A stretch of DNA of 40,146 bases from an uncultured Methylotenera sp. (GTDB taxonomy: Bacteria; Pseudomonadota; Gammaproteobacteria; Burkholderiales; Methylophilaceae), in the NCBI GenBank assembly GCA_902168195.1, contig CABHOJ010000100.1, positions 1 through 40,146 of the forward strand, in the 5' to 3' direction. The notes beneath the pieces were generated by a model, which did not search any database, was not told the origin of the DNA, and saw nothing but the letters and a program-made list of their open reading frames with translations. Made by a program: the position numbers and the translations under genes. This document shows positions 25,686 through 35,639 of the stretch, one piece after another. Position 1 is the stretch's first letter. Each line of letters starts with the position of its first letter.

Positions 25686-25934
25686 ATGCTGCGCGCGGCT
25701 GAATTACGGGATTACATCATGCAGGGCTTGCCCTGCGACCACGTGCAAGTGCTTGGCGACGATGGCCAGCACTTCGAGGCTGTTATCGTCAGTGCGCAAT
25801 TCACGGGCAAGAACATGGTGCAGCAACATCAATTGGTCTACCAGGCATTGGGCGACCGCATGCGTGAAGAGATCCACGCCTTGTCCATGCGCACCTTCAC
25901 CCCAGAGGCCTGGGCCAAGTTCGCGGACAAATAG
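25686..25934 (+). CDS. ibaG: BolA-family protein IbaG
   Basis: Small BolA-type protein of 82 residues (E. coli YrbA/IbaG). The pattern VLGDDGQHFEAVIVSAQFTG followed by HQLVYQAL is characteristic, with the conserved His near residue 55 (QQHQLVY). BolA proteins bind CGFS glutaredoxins through shared [2Fe-2S] clusters, and a CGFS glutaredoxin gene follows directly. The order mlaB...ibaG...murA is also found in enterobacteria; here yadGH and grxD are inserted. Confidence 0.92.
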   Translation: MLRAAELRDYIMQGLPCDHVQVLGDDGQHFEAVIVSAQFTGKNMVQQHQLVYQALGDRMREEIHALSMRTFTPEAWAKFADK

Positions 25935-25985
25935 GGCGCCGAGCCGTCATCGGCTACAACGAATCACGATATGGAGAGTAATGAA

Positions 25986-26303
25986 ATGGATACACAAGAG
26001 ATCATCAAGAATCAGATCAAGGCCAATCCGGTCGTGCTCTACATGAAGGGCAGCCCCAAGTTCCCGCAATGCGGGTTCTCGGGCCTGGCGGTACAGATCC
26101 TGCAAGCCAGTGGTGTGAAGGATTTTGTCGCTGTCGATGTCTTGGCCGATCCGGCCATCCGTGACGGCATCAAGGTCTATGCCAACTGGCCGACCATCCC
26201 GCAGCTCTACATCAAGGGCGAATTCATCGGTGGCGCCGATATCATGCGCGACCTTTACGAGCAGGGCGAATTGCAGAAACTGCTGCAGGAAGCGGCCGCC
26301 TAA
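25986..26303 (+). CDS. grxD: Monothiol glutaredoxin, Grx4 type
   Basis: CGFS-type glutaredoxin that carries [2Fe-2S] clusters for delivery or sensing. The active-site motif is CGFS in KFPQCGFSGLAV, with Cys at about residue 29. Other landmarks are NWPTIPQLYIKGEFIGG and the GGADIMRDLYEQGEL helix. The ATG at 25986 has GGAGAG 7 bases upstream; the ORF-track ATG at 25971 would place that site inside the gene, so I reject it. Length is 105 residues. It directly abuts murA. Confidence 0.95.
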   Translation: MDTQEIIKNQIKANPVVLYMKGSPKFPQCGFSGLAVQILQASGVKDFVAVDVLADPAIRDGIKVYANWPTIPQLYIKGEFIGGADIMRDLYEQGELQKLLQEAAA

Positions 26304-27572
<1,269 letters not shown>

Positions 27573-27585
27573 TACAGAGGATCTT

Positions 27586-28230
27586 ATGATCACCATCGCC
27601 TTATCCAAAGGCCGAATCTTTGAGGAGACGACCCCGCTGCTGGCAGCGGCCGGCATCACTGCGCTCGAGGCGCCCGAGTCCTCGCGCAAGCTGATCCTGC
27701 CTACCAACCGCGATGACGTTCGCCTGATCATCGTCCGTGCCAGCGACGTCCCCACCTATGTGCAATACGGCGCAGCCGACCTTGGGATCGCCGGCAAGGA
27801 TGTATTGAACGAACATGGCGGAGCCGGACTCTATCAGCCGCTGGATCTCAAGATCGCCCGGTGCAAGATGATGGTGGCGGTGCGCGACGATTTCGATTAT
27901 TTCGGATCTATCCGTCGCGGTGCACGCCTGAAGGTGGTGACCAAGTATGTGCAGACGGCACGCGAGCACTTTGCCGACAAGGGCATGCATGTCGACCTGA
28001 TCAAGCTTTACGGCTCGATGGAACTCGGGCCGCTGGTCGGGTTGGCCGATGCCATCGTCGATCTCGTAAGCACCGGCGGTACCTTGCGCGCCAACAACCT
28101 GAAAGCCGTGGAAGAGATCGCCGACATCAGTTCGCGCCTGATCGTCAACCAGGCTTCACTCAAACTGAAACGCGATGCCTTGCAACCTATCATGGATAGT
28201 TTTGCCAAAGCGGTCGCAGACAACAACTAG
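27586..28230 (+). CDS. hisG: ATP phosphoribosyltransferase, short-form HisG
   Basis: Catalyses the first step of histidine synthesis, joining ATP and PRPP. At 214 residues it is the short form, lacking the C-terminal histidine-binding regulatory domain. The PRPP-binding motif is in [18 protein letters not shown] (about 155-172). In known bacteria the short form works only with HisZ, a HisRS-like regulatory subunit; no hisZ is in the window. GAGGATCTT precedes the ATG. It lies 13 bases after murA. Confidence 0.96.
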   Translation: MITIALSKGRIFEETTPLLAAAGITALEAPESSRKLILPTNRDDVRLIIVRASDVPTYVQYGAADLGIAGKDVLNEHGGAGLYQPLDLKIARCKMMVAVRDDFDYFGSIRRGARLKVVTKYVQTAREHFADKGMHVDLIKLYGSMELGPLVGLADAIVDLVSTGGTLRANNLKAVEEIADISSRLIVNQASLKLKRDALQPIMDSFAKAVADNN

Positions 28231-28238
28231 GTTCATTT

Positions 28239-29537
28239 ATGGATATTCGACGTTTATCAACTGCCGACGTAGGGTTCGAGCAAGCGCTCAAGGACCTGCT
28301 GGCCTTCGAAACGGCGCAGGATGACAAGATCGATCAGGTCGTGGCCGATATCCTGCGCGATGTCAAAACCCGCGGCGATGCCGCGGTGCTGGAATACACC
28401 CATCGTTTCGATCGTTTGCAAGCCGCGACCATGGCCGAACTGGAGCTGTCCCAAAAGGAACTCAAGGCAGCGCTCGATAACTTGCCTGCCGAACAGCGTA
28501 AGGCCCTCCGCGAGGCGGCGGACCGCGTGCGTAGCTATCATGAGAAGCAACTCATGTCGTCCTGGACCTATACCGAGGACGACGGCACGTTGCTCGGTCA
28601 GCAAGTGACTTCACTGGACCGCGTCGGCCTCTATGTGCCGGGCGGCAAGGCGGCCTATCCTTCCTCGGTGTTGATGAACGCCATCCCGGCCAAGGTCGCG
28701 GGCGTGCAAGAGCTCATCATGGTGGTACCGACACCTGACGGCGAGAAGAACGCGTTGGTGCTGGCTGCGGCGGCCGTCTGCGGTGTCGATCGCGTATTTT
28801 GTATCGGTGGTGCACAGGCGGTGGGTGCGTTGGCGTACGGTACCCAGACCGTGCCGCAGGTCGACAAGATTGTAGGTCCGGGTAACGCCTACGTCGCAGC
28901 AGCCAAGCGTCGCGTGTTTGGTGTGGTCGGTATCGATATGGTGGCCGGCCCTTCGGAGATCCTGGTGATCTGCGACGGCAAGACCGACCCGGACTGGATC
29001 GCCATGGATCTCTTCTCACAGGCAGAACACGACGAATTGGCACAAGCCATCCTGCTCTCCCCTGATGCTGATTTCCTCGACAAGGTGGCCGCGAGCATTA
29101 ACCGCCAGGTGGAAGAGATGCCCCGCAAGGAGATCATTCGCACCTCGCTTGAAAGTCGAGGCGCTCTGATTCAAGTGCGCGATCTTGAAGAAGCTGCCCG
29201 TCTCTCCAATTACATTGCCCCGGAGCATTTGGAGCTCTCTGTCGACGATCCGCTCGCGTTCAGCAAGAAAATCAAGCATGCCGGCGCCATCTTCATGGGT
29301 CGCGATACCTGCGAATCCCTGGGCGATTACTGTGCAGGACCTAATCACGTGTTGCCGACTTCCCGTACGGCACGATTCTCGTCGCCATTGGGCGTCTATG
29401 ACTTCCAGAAGCGTTCCAGCCTGATCATGGTCTCCGCCGATGGCGCCCAGAAGCTGGGGCGGATCGCCGCCACACTCGCGTATGGCGAAGGTTTGCAAGC
29501 CCACGCGCGCTCCGCTGAATACCGCCTGAAGGACTGA
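28239..29537 (+). CDS. hisD: Histidinol dehydrogenase
   Basis: Zinc enzyme performing the last two oxidations from histidinol to histidine. The family signature is visible around [14 protein letters not shown] and [10 protein letters not shown] (about 210-245), then [13 protein letters not shown] with a conserved zinc-ligand region. A second metal or catalytic His lies in IAPEHLELS (about 327) and in [11 protein letters not shown]. Length 432 is normal. The gap after hisG is 8 bases and hisC begins 1 base after the stop. Confidence 0.97.
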   Translation: MDIRRLSTADVGFEQALKDLLAFETAQDDKIDQVVADILRDVKTRGDAAVLEYTHRFDRLQAATMAELELSQKELKAALDNLPAEQRKALREAADRVRSYHEKQLMSSWTYTEDDGTLLGQQVTSLDRVGLYVPGGKAAYPSSVLMNAIPAKVAGVQELIMVVPTPDGEKNALVLAAAAVCGVDRVFCIGGAQAVGALAYGTQTVPQVDKIVGPGNAYVAAAKRRVFGVVGIDMVAGPSEILVICDGKTDPDWIAMDLFSQAEHDELAQAILLSPDADFLDKVAASINRQVEEMPRKEIIRTSLESRGALIQVRDLEEAARLSNYIAPEHLELSVDDPLAFSKKIKHAGAIFMGRDTCESLGDYCAGPNHVLPTSRTARFSSPLGVYDFQKRSSLIMVSADGAQKLGRIAATLAYGEGLQAHARSAEYRLKD

Positions 29538-29538
29538 C

Positions 29539-30609
29539 GTGAGCAAATACTGGAGCCAGGTCGTGCACCAGCTGACGCCCTATGTCCCGGGCGAGCAGCC
29601 GAAGATCGACAATCTGGTCAAGCTCAACACCAATGAAAACCCCTATGGCCCTAGCCCAAGGGTGCTTGAAGCCTTGGAGCGCGAGGTCGGCGATAGTCTG
29701 CGCCTGTATCCTGATCCGAACGCCGACCAACTGCGCGCGGCCATCGCCGACTTCCATGGGCTGAAACCGCAACAGGTGTTCGTCGGCAACGGCTCGGACG
29801 AAGTGCTCGCGCATGTCTTCCAGGCCTTGCTGAAGCATGACGCACCCTTGCTGTTCCCGGACATCACCTACAGCTTTTACCCGGTCTATGCCGGGTTATA
29901 TGACATTGATTACCTGACCGTGCCGTTGACCCAGGATTTCCAGATCGATATCGACGACTATCTGCGGCCAAACGGCGGCATCATCTTCCCTAACCCTAAT
30001 GCCCCCACAGGGTGCCCATTGGCCCTGTCCGAGATCGAGCGCCTGCTCGAAGCGAATCCCGATAGCGTTGTCGTGGTCGATGAGGCGTATGTAGACTTCG
30101 GTACGGAATCGGCGGTCGGCCTGGTCGATCGCTTCCCCCAGCTTCTGGTCACCCATACCTTATCCAAGGCCCGCTCGCTAGCAGGCTTGCGCGTTGGCTA
30201 TGCCATCGGCCATCCGACGTTGATCGAGGCGTTGGTGCGGGTCAAGGACAGTTTCAATTCCTATCCACTGGATCGCTTCGCGCTCGCCGGCGCGACTGCC
30301 GCGATGAACGATCGCGCCTATTTCGAAGAGACCTGCGGCAAGGTGATCGCGACACGTAGCTGCTTGGTGGAAGCCTTGCGCACGCTCGATTTTCATGTGT
30401 TGCCATCGGCCGCCAACTTCATCTTCGCACGCCATGAGACTGCCGACGGTGCCTGGCTTTCCGCCCAATTGCGCGAACGCGGCATCATCATCCGTCACTT
30501 CAAGCAACCGGCGCGCATCGCGCCGTATCTGCGCATCACCATCGGCACTGATGCCCAATGCCAGCTACTGGTGGAGGCTTTAAAGGATATCCTTGCGTCG
30601 GGTAACTGA
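29539..30609 (+). CDS. hisC: Histidinol-phosphate aminotransferase
   Basis: PLP-dependent transaminase that converts imidazole acetol phosphate to histidinol phosphate. The PLP-binding Lys is in [20 protein letters not shown] (about 214). NPNAPTG and [10 protein letters not shown] supply the usual Asn and Asp/Tyr contacts. Length 356 is typical. The start is a GTG one base after hisD. It is the last gene of the first his segment; a promoter and the HPS gene follow. Confidence 0.96.
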   Translation: MSKYWSQVVHQLTPYVPGEQPKIDNLVKLNTNENPYGPSPRVLEALEREVGDSLRLYPDPNADQLRAAIADFHGLKPQQVFVGNGSDEVLAHVFQALLKHDAPLLFPDITYSFYPVYAGLYDIDYLTVPLTQDFQIDIDDYLRPNGGIIFPNPNAPTGCPLALSEIERLLEANPDSVVVVDEAYVDFGTESAVGLVDRFPQLLVTHTLSKARSLAGLRVGYAIGHPTLIEALVRVKDSFNSYPLDRFALAGATAAMNDRAYFEETCGKVIATRSCLVEALRTLDFHVLPSAANFIFARHETADGAWLSAQLRERGIIIRHFKQPARIAPYLRITIGTDAQCQLLVEALKDILASGN

Positions 30610-30679
30610 TTGTCTAACCGCGGTAAAAGCAGTAAAGTGCGGGCGTGATGGAAGTAAACGTCTGAAAGTTAAAACCAAC

Positions 30680-30709
30680 TTCCACTAAAATGCAGAAAAA
30701 ATGTATGAT
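30680..30709 (+). promoter_or_regulatory. Possible promoter of the HPS gene
   Basis: A weak -35 TTCCAC (30680-30685) is 18 bases from a -10 TATGAT (30704-30709). The predicted start near 30716 would give a leader of about 50 bases. The region is A-rich compared with its surroundings. Confidence 0.4.
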
Positions 30710-30751
30710 AACGCGGTTATTTACAGCATAACCCTATAACCTTGTAACTGA
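30708..30751 (+). repeat. Cluster of ATAAC repeats in the HPS leader
   Basis: ATAAC-GCG-GTTAT (30708-30720) is a 13-base inverted repeat overlapping the -10 and start region. Its GGTTAT half also pairs with ATAACC at 30728-30733. Three 8-base direct units follow in phase: ATAACCCT, ATAACCTT and GTAACTGA (30728-30751). This could be a stack of operator sites or a leader hairpin just before the GGAGG ribosome site. Confidence 0.5.
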
Positions 30752-30769
30752 TTGAGTGGAGGATGTATC

Positions 30770-31450
30770 GTGGCACAAACCCAAATGGCATTAGATTCGC
30801 TGGATTTCGACGCAACCGTGGCCCTGGCCGAAAAGGTTGCTCCGCATGTGGACATCCTGGAGATCGGTACTCCATGCATTAAGCACAATGGTATCGAACT
30901 GCTGAAGACCCTGCGCGCCAAGTTCCCTAAGAACAAGATTCTGGTCGACCTGAAGACCATGGACGCTGGTTACTACGAAGCTGAGCCTTTCTACAAGGCC
31001 GGCGCTGACATCTGCACCGTTCTGGGTACCGCTGACCTGGGCACCATCAAGGGTGTGGTCGATGTCGCCAACAAGTACGGCAAGGAAGCACAAGTCGACC
31101 TGATCAACGTAGCCGACAAAGCAGCGCGCACCAAAGAAGCTGCCAAGCTGGGCGCACACATCATCGGCGTGCATACCGGTCTGGACCAACAAGCTGCTGG
31201 CCAAACCCCATTCGCTGACCTGGGTCTGGTCGCTAGCCTGAACACAGGCCTGAAGATCTCTGTGGCTGGTGGTGTCAAGCCAGCGACTGTAGCTCAAGTC
31301 AAAGATGCTGGCGCTGACATCATCGTCGCTGGTGCCGCGATCTATGGCGCCGCTGACCCAGCTGCAGCTGCAGCTGAAATCACCGCGCTGGCACGTGGCG
31401 GTAATTCCGGTGGTGGCGTATTCGGTTGGCTGAAGAAGCTGTTCAGCTAA
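30770..31450 (+). CDS. hxlA: 3-hexulose-6-phosphate synthase (RuMP pathway)
   Basis: Adds formaldehyde to ribulose 5-phosphate to form hexulose 6-phosphate, the carbon-fixing step of the RuMP cycle. It belongs to the OMP decarboxylase suprafamily of TIM barrels; the DxKxxD motif is VDLKTMDAG (Asp60, Lys62, Asp65). Other landmarks are MALDSLDFDATVALAEKV, HTGLDQQAAGQTP and VAGGVKPATV. The GTG at 30770 has GGAGG 7 bases upstream and beats the ORF-track TTG at 30752. The 226 residues end in an odd tail, GGNSGGGVFGWLKKLFS, beyond the barrel. Codon choice is strongly biased, suggesting high expression. The isomerase partner (PHI) gene is not in the window. Confidence 0.95.
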   Translation: MAQTQMALDSLDFDATVALAEKVAPHVDILEIGTPCIKHNGIELLKTLRAKFPKNKILVDLKTMDAGYYEAEPFYKAGADICTVLGTADLGTIKGVVDVANKYGKEAQVDLINVADKAARTKEAAKLGAHIIGVHTGLDQQAAGQTPFADLGLVASLNTGLKISVAGGVKPATVAQVKDAGADIIVAGAAIYGAADPAAAAAEITALARGGNSGGGVFGWLKKLFS

Positions 31451-31474
31451 TTCGTTTTACTCGTCGTACCCTCG

Positions 31475-31512
31475 AACCGCCGCAAGACGATCAAAAGTTT
31501 TGCGGCGGTTTT
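31475..31512 (+). terminator. Terminator after the HPS gene
   Basis: An 11-base stem AACCGCCGCAA with its exact complement encloses a 14-base loop and ends in TTTT. It separates HPS from hisB, so HPS is probably made mainly as its own transcript. Confidence 0.82.
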
Positions 31513-31534
31513 AGTTTGTTCTATCAATTAGTAG

Positions 31535-31540
31535 TAAAAT
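31535..31540 (+). promoter_or_regulatory. Possible -10 element abutting hisB
   Basis: TAAAAT ends 7 bases before the hisB ATG, and the intervening sequence is AT-rich with no Shine-Dalgarno. If used, it would give a leaderless hisB transcript. No good -35 is visible, so confidence is low. Confidence 0.25.
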
Positions 31541-31547
31541 TAAAATT

Positions 31548-32135
31548 ATGCGCACCGCCGAAGTCAGTCGTAACACCTTAGAAACCCAGATTTCCGTTTC
31601 CATCAACCTGGATGGCACAGGCGTATCCAAGCTTTCCAGCGGCCTCGGCTTCCTTGATCACATGATGGATCAGATCGCTCGTCATGGCATGATGGATATC
31701 AGCGTCGAAGCCAAGGGCGATTTGCATATCGATGCGCATCACACGGTTGAGGATATCGGTATCACGCTGGGCCAGGCATTCACCAAGGCGCTTGGTGACA
31801 AAAAGGGCCTGCGTCGTTATGGCCATGCCTATGTGCCGCTGGATGAGGCGCTGTCTCGTGTCGTGCTGGACATCTCCGGCCGACCTGGTCTGGAGTTTGG
31901 TGTCGAATTCACGCGTGCGCGCATCGGTGATTTCGATGTCGACCTGATCCACGAATTTTTCCAGGGCTTCGTCAATCACGCCCTGGTGACTTTGCACATC
32001 GATAACCTGCGTGGGGACAATGCCCACCATCAGGCTGAGACGATCTTCAAGGCGTTCGGTCGTGCCCTGCGTGTAGCGGTCGAGATCGATTCGCGCATGG
32101 CCGGCATCATGCCTTCAACTAAGGGCTCGCTATAG
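31548..32135 (+). CDS. hisB: Imidazoleglycerol-phosphate dehydratase
   Basis: Dehydrates imidazoleglycerol phosphate, the sixth step of histidine synthesis. The protein is the stand-alone dehydratase (195 residues) without the N-terminal phosphatase domain of the enterobacterial fusion. Metal-binding His clusters are in [14 protein letters not shown] and [11 protein letters not shown], and later in [18 protein letters not shown]. No ribosome-binding sequence precedes the ATG. The histidinol phosphatase must be a separate gene elsewhere. Confidence 0.97.
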   Translation: MRTAEVSRNTLETQISVSINLDGTGVSKLSSGLGFLDHMMDQIARHGMMDISVEAKGDLHIDAHHTVEDIGITLGQAFTKALGDKKGLRRYGHAYVPLDEALSRVVLDISGRPGLEFGVEFTRARIGDFDVDLIHEFFQGFVNHALVTLHIDNLRGDNAHHQAETIFKAFGRALRVAVEIDSRMAGIMPSTKGSL

Positions 32136-32158
32136 TCTTTTCGGTTTTCTGATCGCTC

Positions 32159-32797
32159 ATGATAGATATCGCAGTGGTTGATTACGGCATGGGCAATTTA
32201 CGTTCCGTGTCCAAGGCGCTGGAGCATGTGGCTCCAGAACGCTCCGTGCTGGTCACCAGTGATCCGCACCAGATCGCGGCTGCTGAACGGGTGGTGTTCC
32301 CGGGTCAAGGGGCAATGCCGGACTGCATGCGCGAACTCGAGTCTCGTGGGTTGCGACAGGCCGTGATCGACGCGGCAGCCAGCAAACCGTTCCTGGGGAT
32401 ATGTATCGGGCTGCAATTACTGTTCGAACACAGTGAAGAAGGCGACGCCGCAGGGCTCGGCATCCTGCCGGGCAAAGTGGTTCGTTTCACAGCCAGTGAC
32501 ATGCATGACGCGACGGGCGCCAAACTTAAGGTGCCGCATATGGGGTGGAACGAGGTCTACCAGACGCAAGCACATCCGCTATGGAACAAGATCGACGATG
32601 GTGCGCGTTTCTACTACGTTCACAGCTATTTTGTGGTCCCTGATCAACCTGCGATCGAAGCCGGTTACACCGAATACCCCAAGCGCTTTACCTGTGCGGT
32701 AGCCAAGGATAATATTTTCGCTGTGCAGTTCCACCCTGAGAAGAGCCACCGGGATGGCCTTCAATTATTGTCAAACTTTGTGCAATGGGCGCCTTAG
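32159..32797 (+). CDS. hisH: Imidazole glycerol phosphate synthase, glutaminase subunit
   Basis: Class I glutamine amidotransferase that passes ammonia to HisF. The nucleophile Cys is in FLGICIGLQLLFE (about 82) and the His-x-Glu pair is in QFHPEKS (about 192 and 194). The oxyanion-type PGQGAMPDCM region is present. Length 212 is usual. It starts 23 bases after hisB. hisA lies between hisH and its partner hisF. Confidence 0.97.
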   Translation: MIDIAVVDYGMGNLRSVSKALEHVAPERSVLVTSDPHQIAAAERVVFPGQGAMPDCMRELESRGLRQAVIDAAASKPFLGICIGLQLLFEHSEEGDAAGLGILPGKVVRFTASDMHDATGAKLKVPHMGWNEVYQTQAHPLWNKIDDGARFYYVHSYFVVPDQPAIEAGYTEYPKRFTCAVAKDNIFAVQFHPEKSHRDGLQLLSNFVQWAP

Positions 32798-32833
32798 CTC
32801 GCACCAAAAACGTTCTTACAAGCCTACTTAACC

Positions 32834-32839
32834 TACAAT
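32834..32839 (+). promoter_or_regulatory. Possible -10 element abutting hisA
   Basis: TACAAT ends 7 bases before the hisA ATG, and no Shine-Dalgarno lies in between. The arrangement is like those at hisB and at the cyclase gene. The -35 is poor. Confidence 0.25.
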
Positions 32840-32846
32840 AAATACC

Positions 32847-33593
32847 ATGCTGATTATTCCTGCCATCGATCTCAAGGACGGACACTGCGTCCGTCTAAAA
32901 CAAGGCCTGATGGAGGACGCGACAGTGTTCTCCGAGGACCCGGGCGCCATGGCGCGCCACTGGGTGGATCGTGGTGGCAAGCGCTTGCATCTGGTCGACC
33001 TCAACGGTGCATTTGCCGGAAAGCCAGTCAATGAAGGAGCGATCAAGGCCATCGTGGATGCCGTGGGTGGGGAGATTCCGATCCAGTTGGGCGGCGGCAT
33101 CCGTGACCTGGAAACCATCGAGCGCTACCTGGATGACGGTATCAGCTACGTCATCATCGGCACGGCTGCGGTGAAGAGCCCAGGCTTCCTGCACGAAGCC
33201 TGTTACGCCTTCCCCGGACAGATCATGGTCGGCCTTGACGCTAAGGATGGCAAGGTCGCAGTCGATGGCTGGTCGAAACTGACCGGACATGACGTCATCG
33301 ATCTCGCCAAGAAATTCGAAGATTACGGTGTTGAGGCTGTGGTCTATACCGACATCGGACGTGACGGCATGCTCACAGGTGTCAACATCGAAGCGACCGT
33401 CGCGCTGGCGCAGGCGTTGACCATCCCGGTGATCGCTAGCGGCGGTATCACCAATCTGCAAGACGTCGAACGCCTCTGTGCCGTCGAGGCCGAGGGCATC
33501 ATGGGCGCCATCACGGGTCGCGCCATCTACGAGGGGACGCTGGATTTTGCCGCTGCGCAAAAACTGGCCGATGAACTGAATGGCGCTCGCTAA
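32847..33593 (+). CDS. hisA: ProFAR isomerase HisA
   Basis: TIM-barrel isomerase of the fifth histidine step. The catalytic Asp residues fit [15 protein letters not shown] at the N-terminus (Asp about 8) and [13 protein letters not shown] in the second half (about 170-182). Phosphate-binding segments are [10 protein letters not shown] and [11 protein letters not shown], showing the half-barrel repeat. Length 248 is normal. Its end overlaps hisF by 14 bases. Confidence 0.97.
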   Translation: MLIIPAIDLKDGHCVRLKQGLMEDATVFSEDPGAMARHWVDRGGKRLHLVDLNGAFAGKPVNEGAIKAIVDAVGGEIPIQLGGGIRDLETIERYLDDGISYVIIGTAAVKSPGFLHEACYAFPGQIMVGLDAKDGKVAVDGWSKLTGHDVIDLAKKFEDYGVEAVVYTDIGRDGMLTGVNIEATVALAQALTIPVIASGGITNLQDVERLCAVEAEGIMGAITGRAIYEGTLDFAAAQKLADELNGAR

Positions 33594-34338
33594 GCGCATC
33601 ATTCCATGTCTGGACGTGACCGATGGTCGCGTCGTCAAGGGCGTCAATTTCCTTGAGTTGCGAGATGCAGGCGATCCCGTCGAGATCGCCAAGCGCTATG
33701 ACGATCAGGGCGCTGACGAGCTGACCTTCCTCGACATCACGGCCAGTTCCGATAACCGTGGCCTGCTACTGGAGATCATCGAGCAAGTCGCTTCACAGGT
33801 ATTCATCCCATTGACCGTCGGCGGTGGCGTGAGGGAGGTCGACGATGTGCGTCGCCTACTCAATGCCGGGGCCGATAAAGTCAGTATCAACACATCAGCC
33901 GTATTGAACCCGCAACTGGTGGCCGATGCGGCCAGTCGTTTCGGCTCACAATGTATCGTCGTCGCCATCGACGCCAAGCAAGTGGGCGACCACTGGGAAG
34001 TCTTCACACATGGCGGCCGCAAGGCGACAGGTATCGACGCCGTGGAATGGGCGCGCAAGATGGTGGCGCTCGGTGCAGGGGAGTTGCTGGTCACCAGCAT
34101 GGATCGTGACGGGACCAAGATCGGCTTCAACTTGCCGCTCAATCGCGCGATCAGCGATGCGGTGGATGTCCCCATCATCGCTTCCGGTGGCGTCGGCAAT
34201 TTGTTGCACCTGGTCGAAGGGGTACAGGAAGGCGGTGCCGATGCGGTGCTGGCGGCCAGTATCTTCCACTATGGGGAGTTCACCGTGCGCCAGGCCAAGG
34301 AATACATGCGCGATCACGGTATCGAGGTCAGGCTATGA
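33580..34338 (+). CDS. hisF: Imidazole glycerol phosphate synthase, cyclase subunit
   Basis: TIM-barrel synthase partner of HisH. The N-terminus [19 protein letters not shown] gives the first catalytic Asp (about 11), and [15 protein letters not shown] gives the second (about 130). Phosphate-binding motifs are [11 protein letters not shown] and [11 protein letters not shown]. Length 252 is standard. It overlaps hisA by 14 bases and hisI by 4, a tightly coupled arrangement. Confidence 0.97.
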   Translation: MALAKRIIPCLDVTDGRVVKGVNFLELRDAGDPVEIAKRYDDQGADELTFLDITASSDNRGLLLEIIEQVASQVFIPLTVGGGVREVDDVRRLLNAGADKVSINTSAVLNPQLVADAASRFGSQCIVVAIDAKQVGDHWEVFTHGGRKATGIDAVEWARKMVALGAGELLVTSMDRDGTKIGFNLPLNRAISDAVDVPIIASGGVGNLLHLVEGVQEGGADAVLAASIFHYGEFTVRQAKEYMRDHGIEVRL

Positions 34339-34736
34339 ATTCCCCAGACCAGCCCGCATGGCTGCATAAGGTCCAGTGGACGGCCGAAGGGCTTGTGCCG
34401 GTGATCGCCCAGGAATATGGTAGCGGCAAGGTGCTGATGTTCGCCTGGATGAACCGGGAGGCGCTGAAGCTTACTGCGGACACCGGCACAGCGGTTTATT
34501 GGTCACGCTCGCGCAACAAGCTCTGGCACAAGGGCGAAGAGTCCGGCCATGTGCAAAAAGTGCATGAGATCCGTCTGGATTGCGATGAAGATGTGCTCTT
34601 GCTGACAGTCGAGCAGGTCGGTGGCATCGCCTGTCATACTGGCCGTCATAACTGCTTTTTCCAGAAGCTGAATCAGGGTGAGTGGGTGACGGATCAACCC
34701 GTGCTCAAAGACCCCAAAGAGATCTATCATGAATGA
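34335..34736 (+). CDS. hisI: Phosphoribosyl-AMP cyclohydrolase
   Basis: Zinc-dependent enzyme of the third histidine step. The 133 residues show [20 protein letters not shown] and, later, [14 protein letters not shown] and [10 protein letters not shown], which hold the metal-binding Cys and Asp residues. It is separate from hisE rather than fused. Both ends overlap neighbours (hisF by 4 bases, hisE by 8). Confidence 0.97.
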   Translation: MNSPDQPAWLHKVQWTAEGLVPVIAQEYGSGKVLMFAWMNREALKLTADTGTAVYWSRSRNKLWHKGEESGHVQKVHEIRLDCDEDVLLLTVEQVGGIACHTGRHNCFFQKLNQGEWVTDQPVLKDPKEIYHE

Positions 34737-35046
34737 TGTGTTGACCCGTTTGGCGGAGTTGCTGGAACAGCGTAAAGGCGCAGACCCGCAGTCATCCTAT
34801 GTCGCCAAGCTCTACGCTAAGGGCATGGATGGCATTTTGAAGAAAGTCGGCGAAGAGGCCGCAGAAACGATCATTGCCGCCAAAGACGGCGACCCGCAAA
34901 AGATCGTCTACGAGACGGCCGACCTCTGGTTCCATACCTTGGTCATGCTCGCGCAGGCCGGATTGAGTCCCGATGATGTGCTGAAAGAACTGGCGCGTCG
35001 CGAGGGATTGTCAGGCCTGGATGAGAAAGCTAGCCGCAAGGAGTAA
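34729..35046 (+). CDS. hisE: Phosphoribosyl-ATP pyrophosphatase
   Basis: MazG-like all-helical pyrophosphatase of the second histidine step. [29 protein letters not shown] (seen in parts) and [15 protein letters not shown] carry the conserved acidic metal ligands. Length 105 is typical for the stand-alone form. It overlaps hisI by 8 bases and is followed at once by hinT. Confidence 0.96.
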   Translation: MNDVLTRLAELLEQRKGADPQSSYVAKLYAKGMDGILKKVGEEAAETIIAAKDGDPQKIVYETADLWFHTLVMLAQAGLSPDDVLKELARREGLSGLDEKASRKE

Positions 35047-35050
35047 GCCG

Positions 35051-35389
35051 GTGAGTGAAGACTGTATCTTTTGCAAGATTGTCAAAGGCGACATCCCTTC
35101 GAAGAAGGTGTACGAAGACGAGGAACTGATCGCGTTCCACGATATCCGTCCGATCGCCCCAGTGCATTTCATGATCGTGCCCAAGGAGCATGTGGCCGGC
35201 TTGAATGATTGCCGCCCTGAGCATCGCGATCTGCTGGGGAGGATCCTGTTGCTGGCACCGAAGCTGGCAGCGGAGCAGGGGCTGAAGGGATTTCGTACGA
35301 TGATCAATACCGGCCGGGAGGGCGGGCAGGAGGTGTTCCATCTGCATGTCCATGTCTTCGGCGGTGGCAGTACTTTACCTAAAACCTGA
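35051..35389 (+). CDS. hinT: HIT-family purine nucleoside phosphoramidase HinT
   Basis: Small HIT protein of 112 residues that hydrolyses adenosine phosphoramidates. The histidine triad is HLHVHVFGGG (His about 97, 99, 101). The N-terminus CIFCKIVKGDIPS is typical. The GTG at 35051 has AAGGAG 7 bases upstream; the ORF-track ATG at 35021 would overlap hisE by 26 bases and adds an unrelated N-terminus. The hisIE-hinT-tat order is frequent in betaproteobacteria. Confidence 0.95.
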   Translation: MSEDCIFCKIVKGDIPSKKVYEDEELIAFHDIRPIAPVHFMIVPKEHVAGLNDCRPEHRDLLGRILLLAPKLAAEQGLKGFRTMINTGREGGQEVFHLHVHVFGGGSTLPKT

Positions 35390-35414
35390 TTGAGCAAGAC
35401 TCAAGGAGCACCAC

Positions 35415-35630
35415 ATGGGTTCATTTAGCATTTGGCATTGGTTGATCGTTCTGCTGGTGGTCGTCCTGATCTTCGGTACCAAGAAACTGCGCAATATCGG
35501 TAGCGATGTCGGCGGCGCCGTGAAGAACTTCAAAGACGCCATGAAAGAAGAGAAAAGCAGTCCCAAACTGGACGACACTTCTACAAGCCAGACCGTAGAA
35601 GGCGAAGTGACTGAAAAAACCAAGCAGTAA
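35415..35630 (+). CDS. tatA: Sec-independent translocase subunit TatA
   Basis: Pore-forming subunit of the twin-arginine translocase. A short N-terminal membrane helix ([19 protein letters not shown]) is followed by an amphipathic helix ([18 protein letters not shown]) and a charged tail, 71 residues in all. The FGTKKLR hinge is characteristic. AAGGAG precedes the ATG. tatB follows after 9 bases. Confidence 0.96.
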   Translation: MGSFSIWHWLIVLLVVVLIFGTKKLRNIGSDVGGAVKNFKDAMKEEKSSPKLDDTSTSQTVEGEVTEKTKQ

Positions 35631-35639
35631 TCGCCTGCT

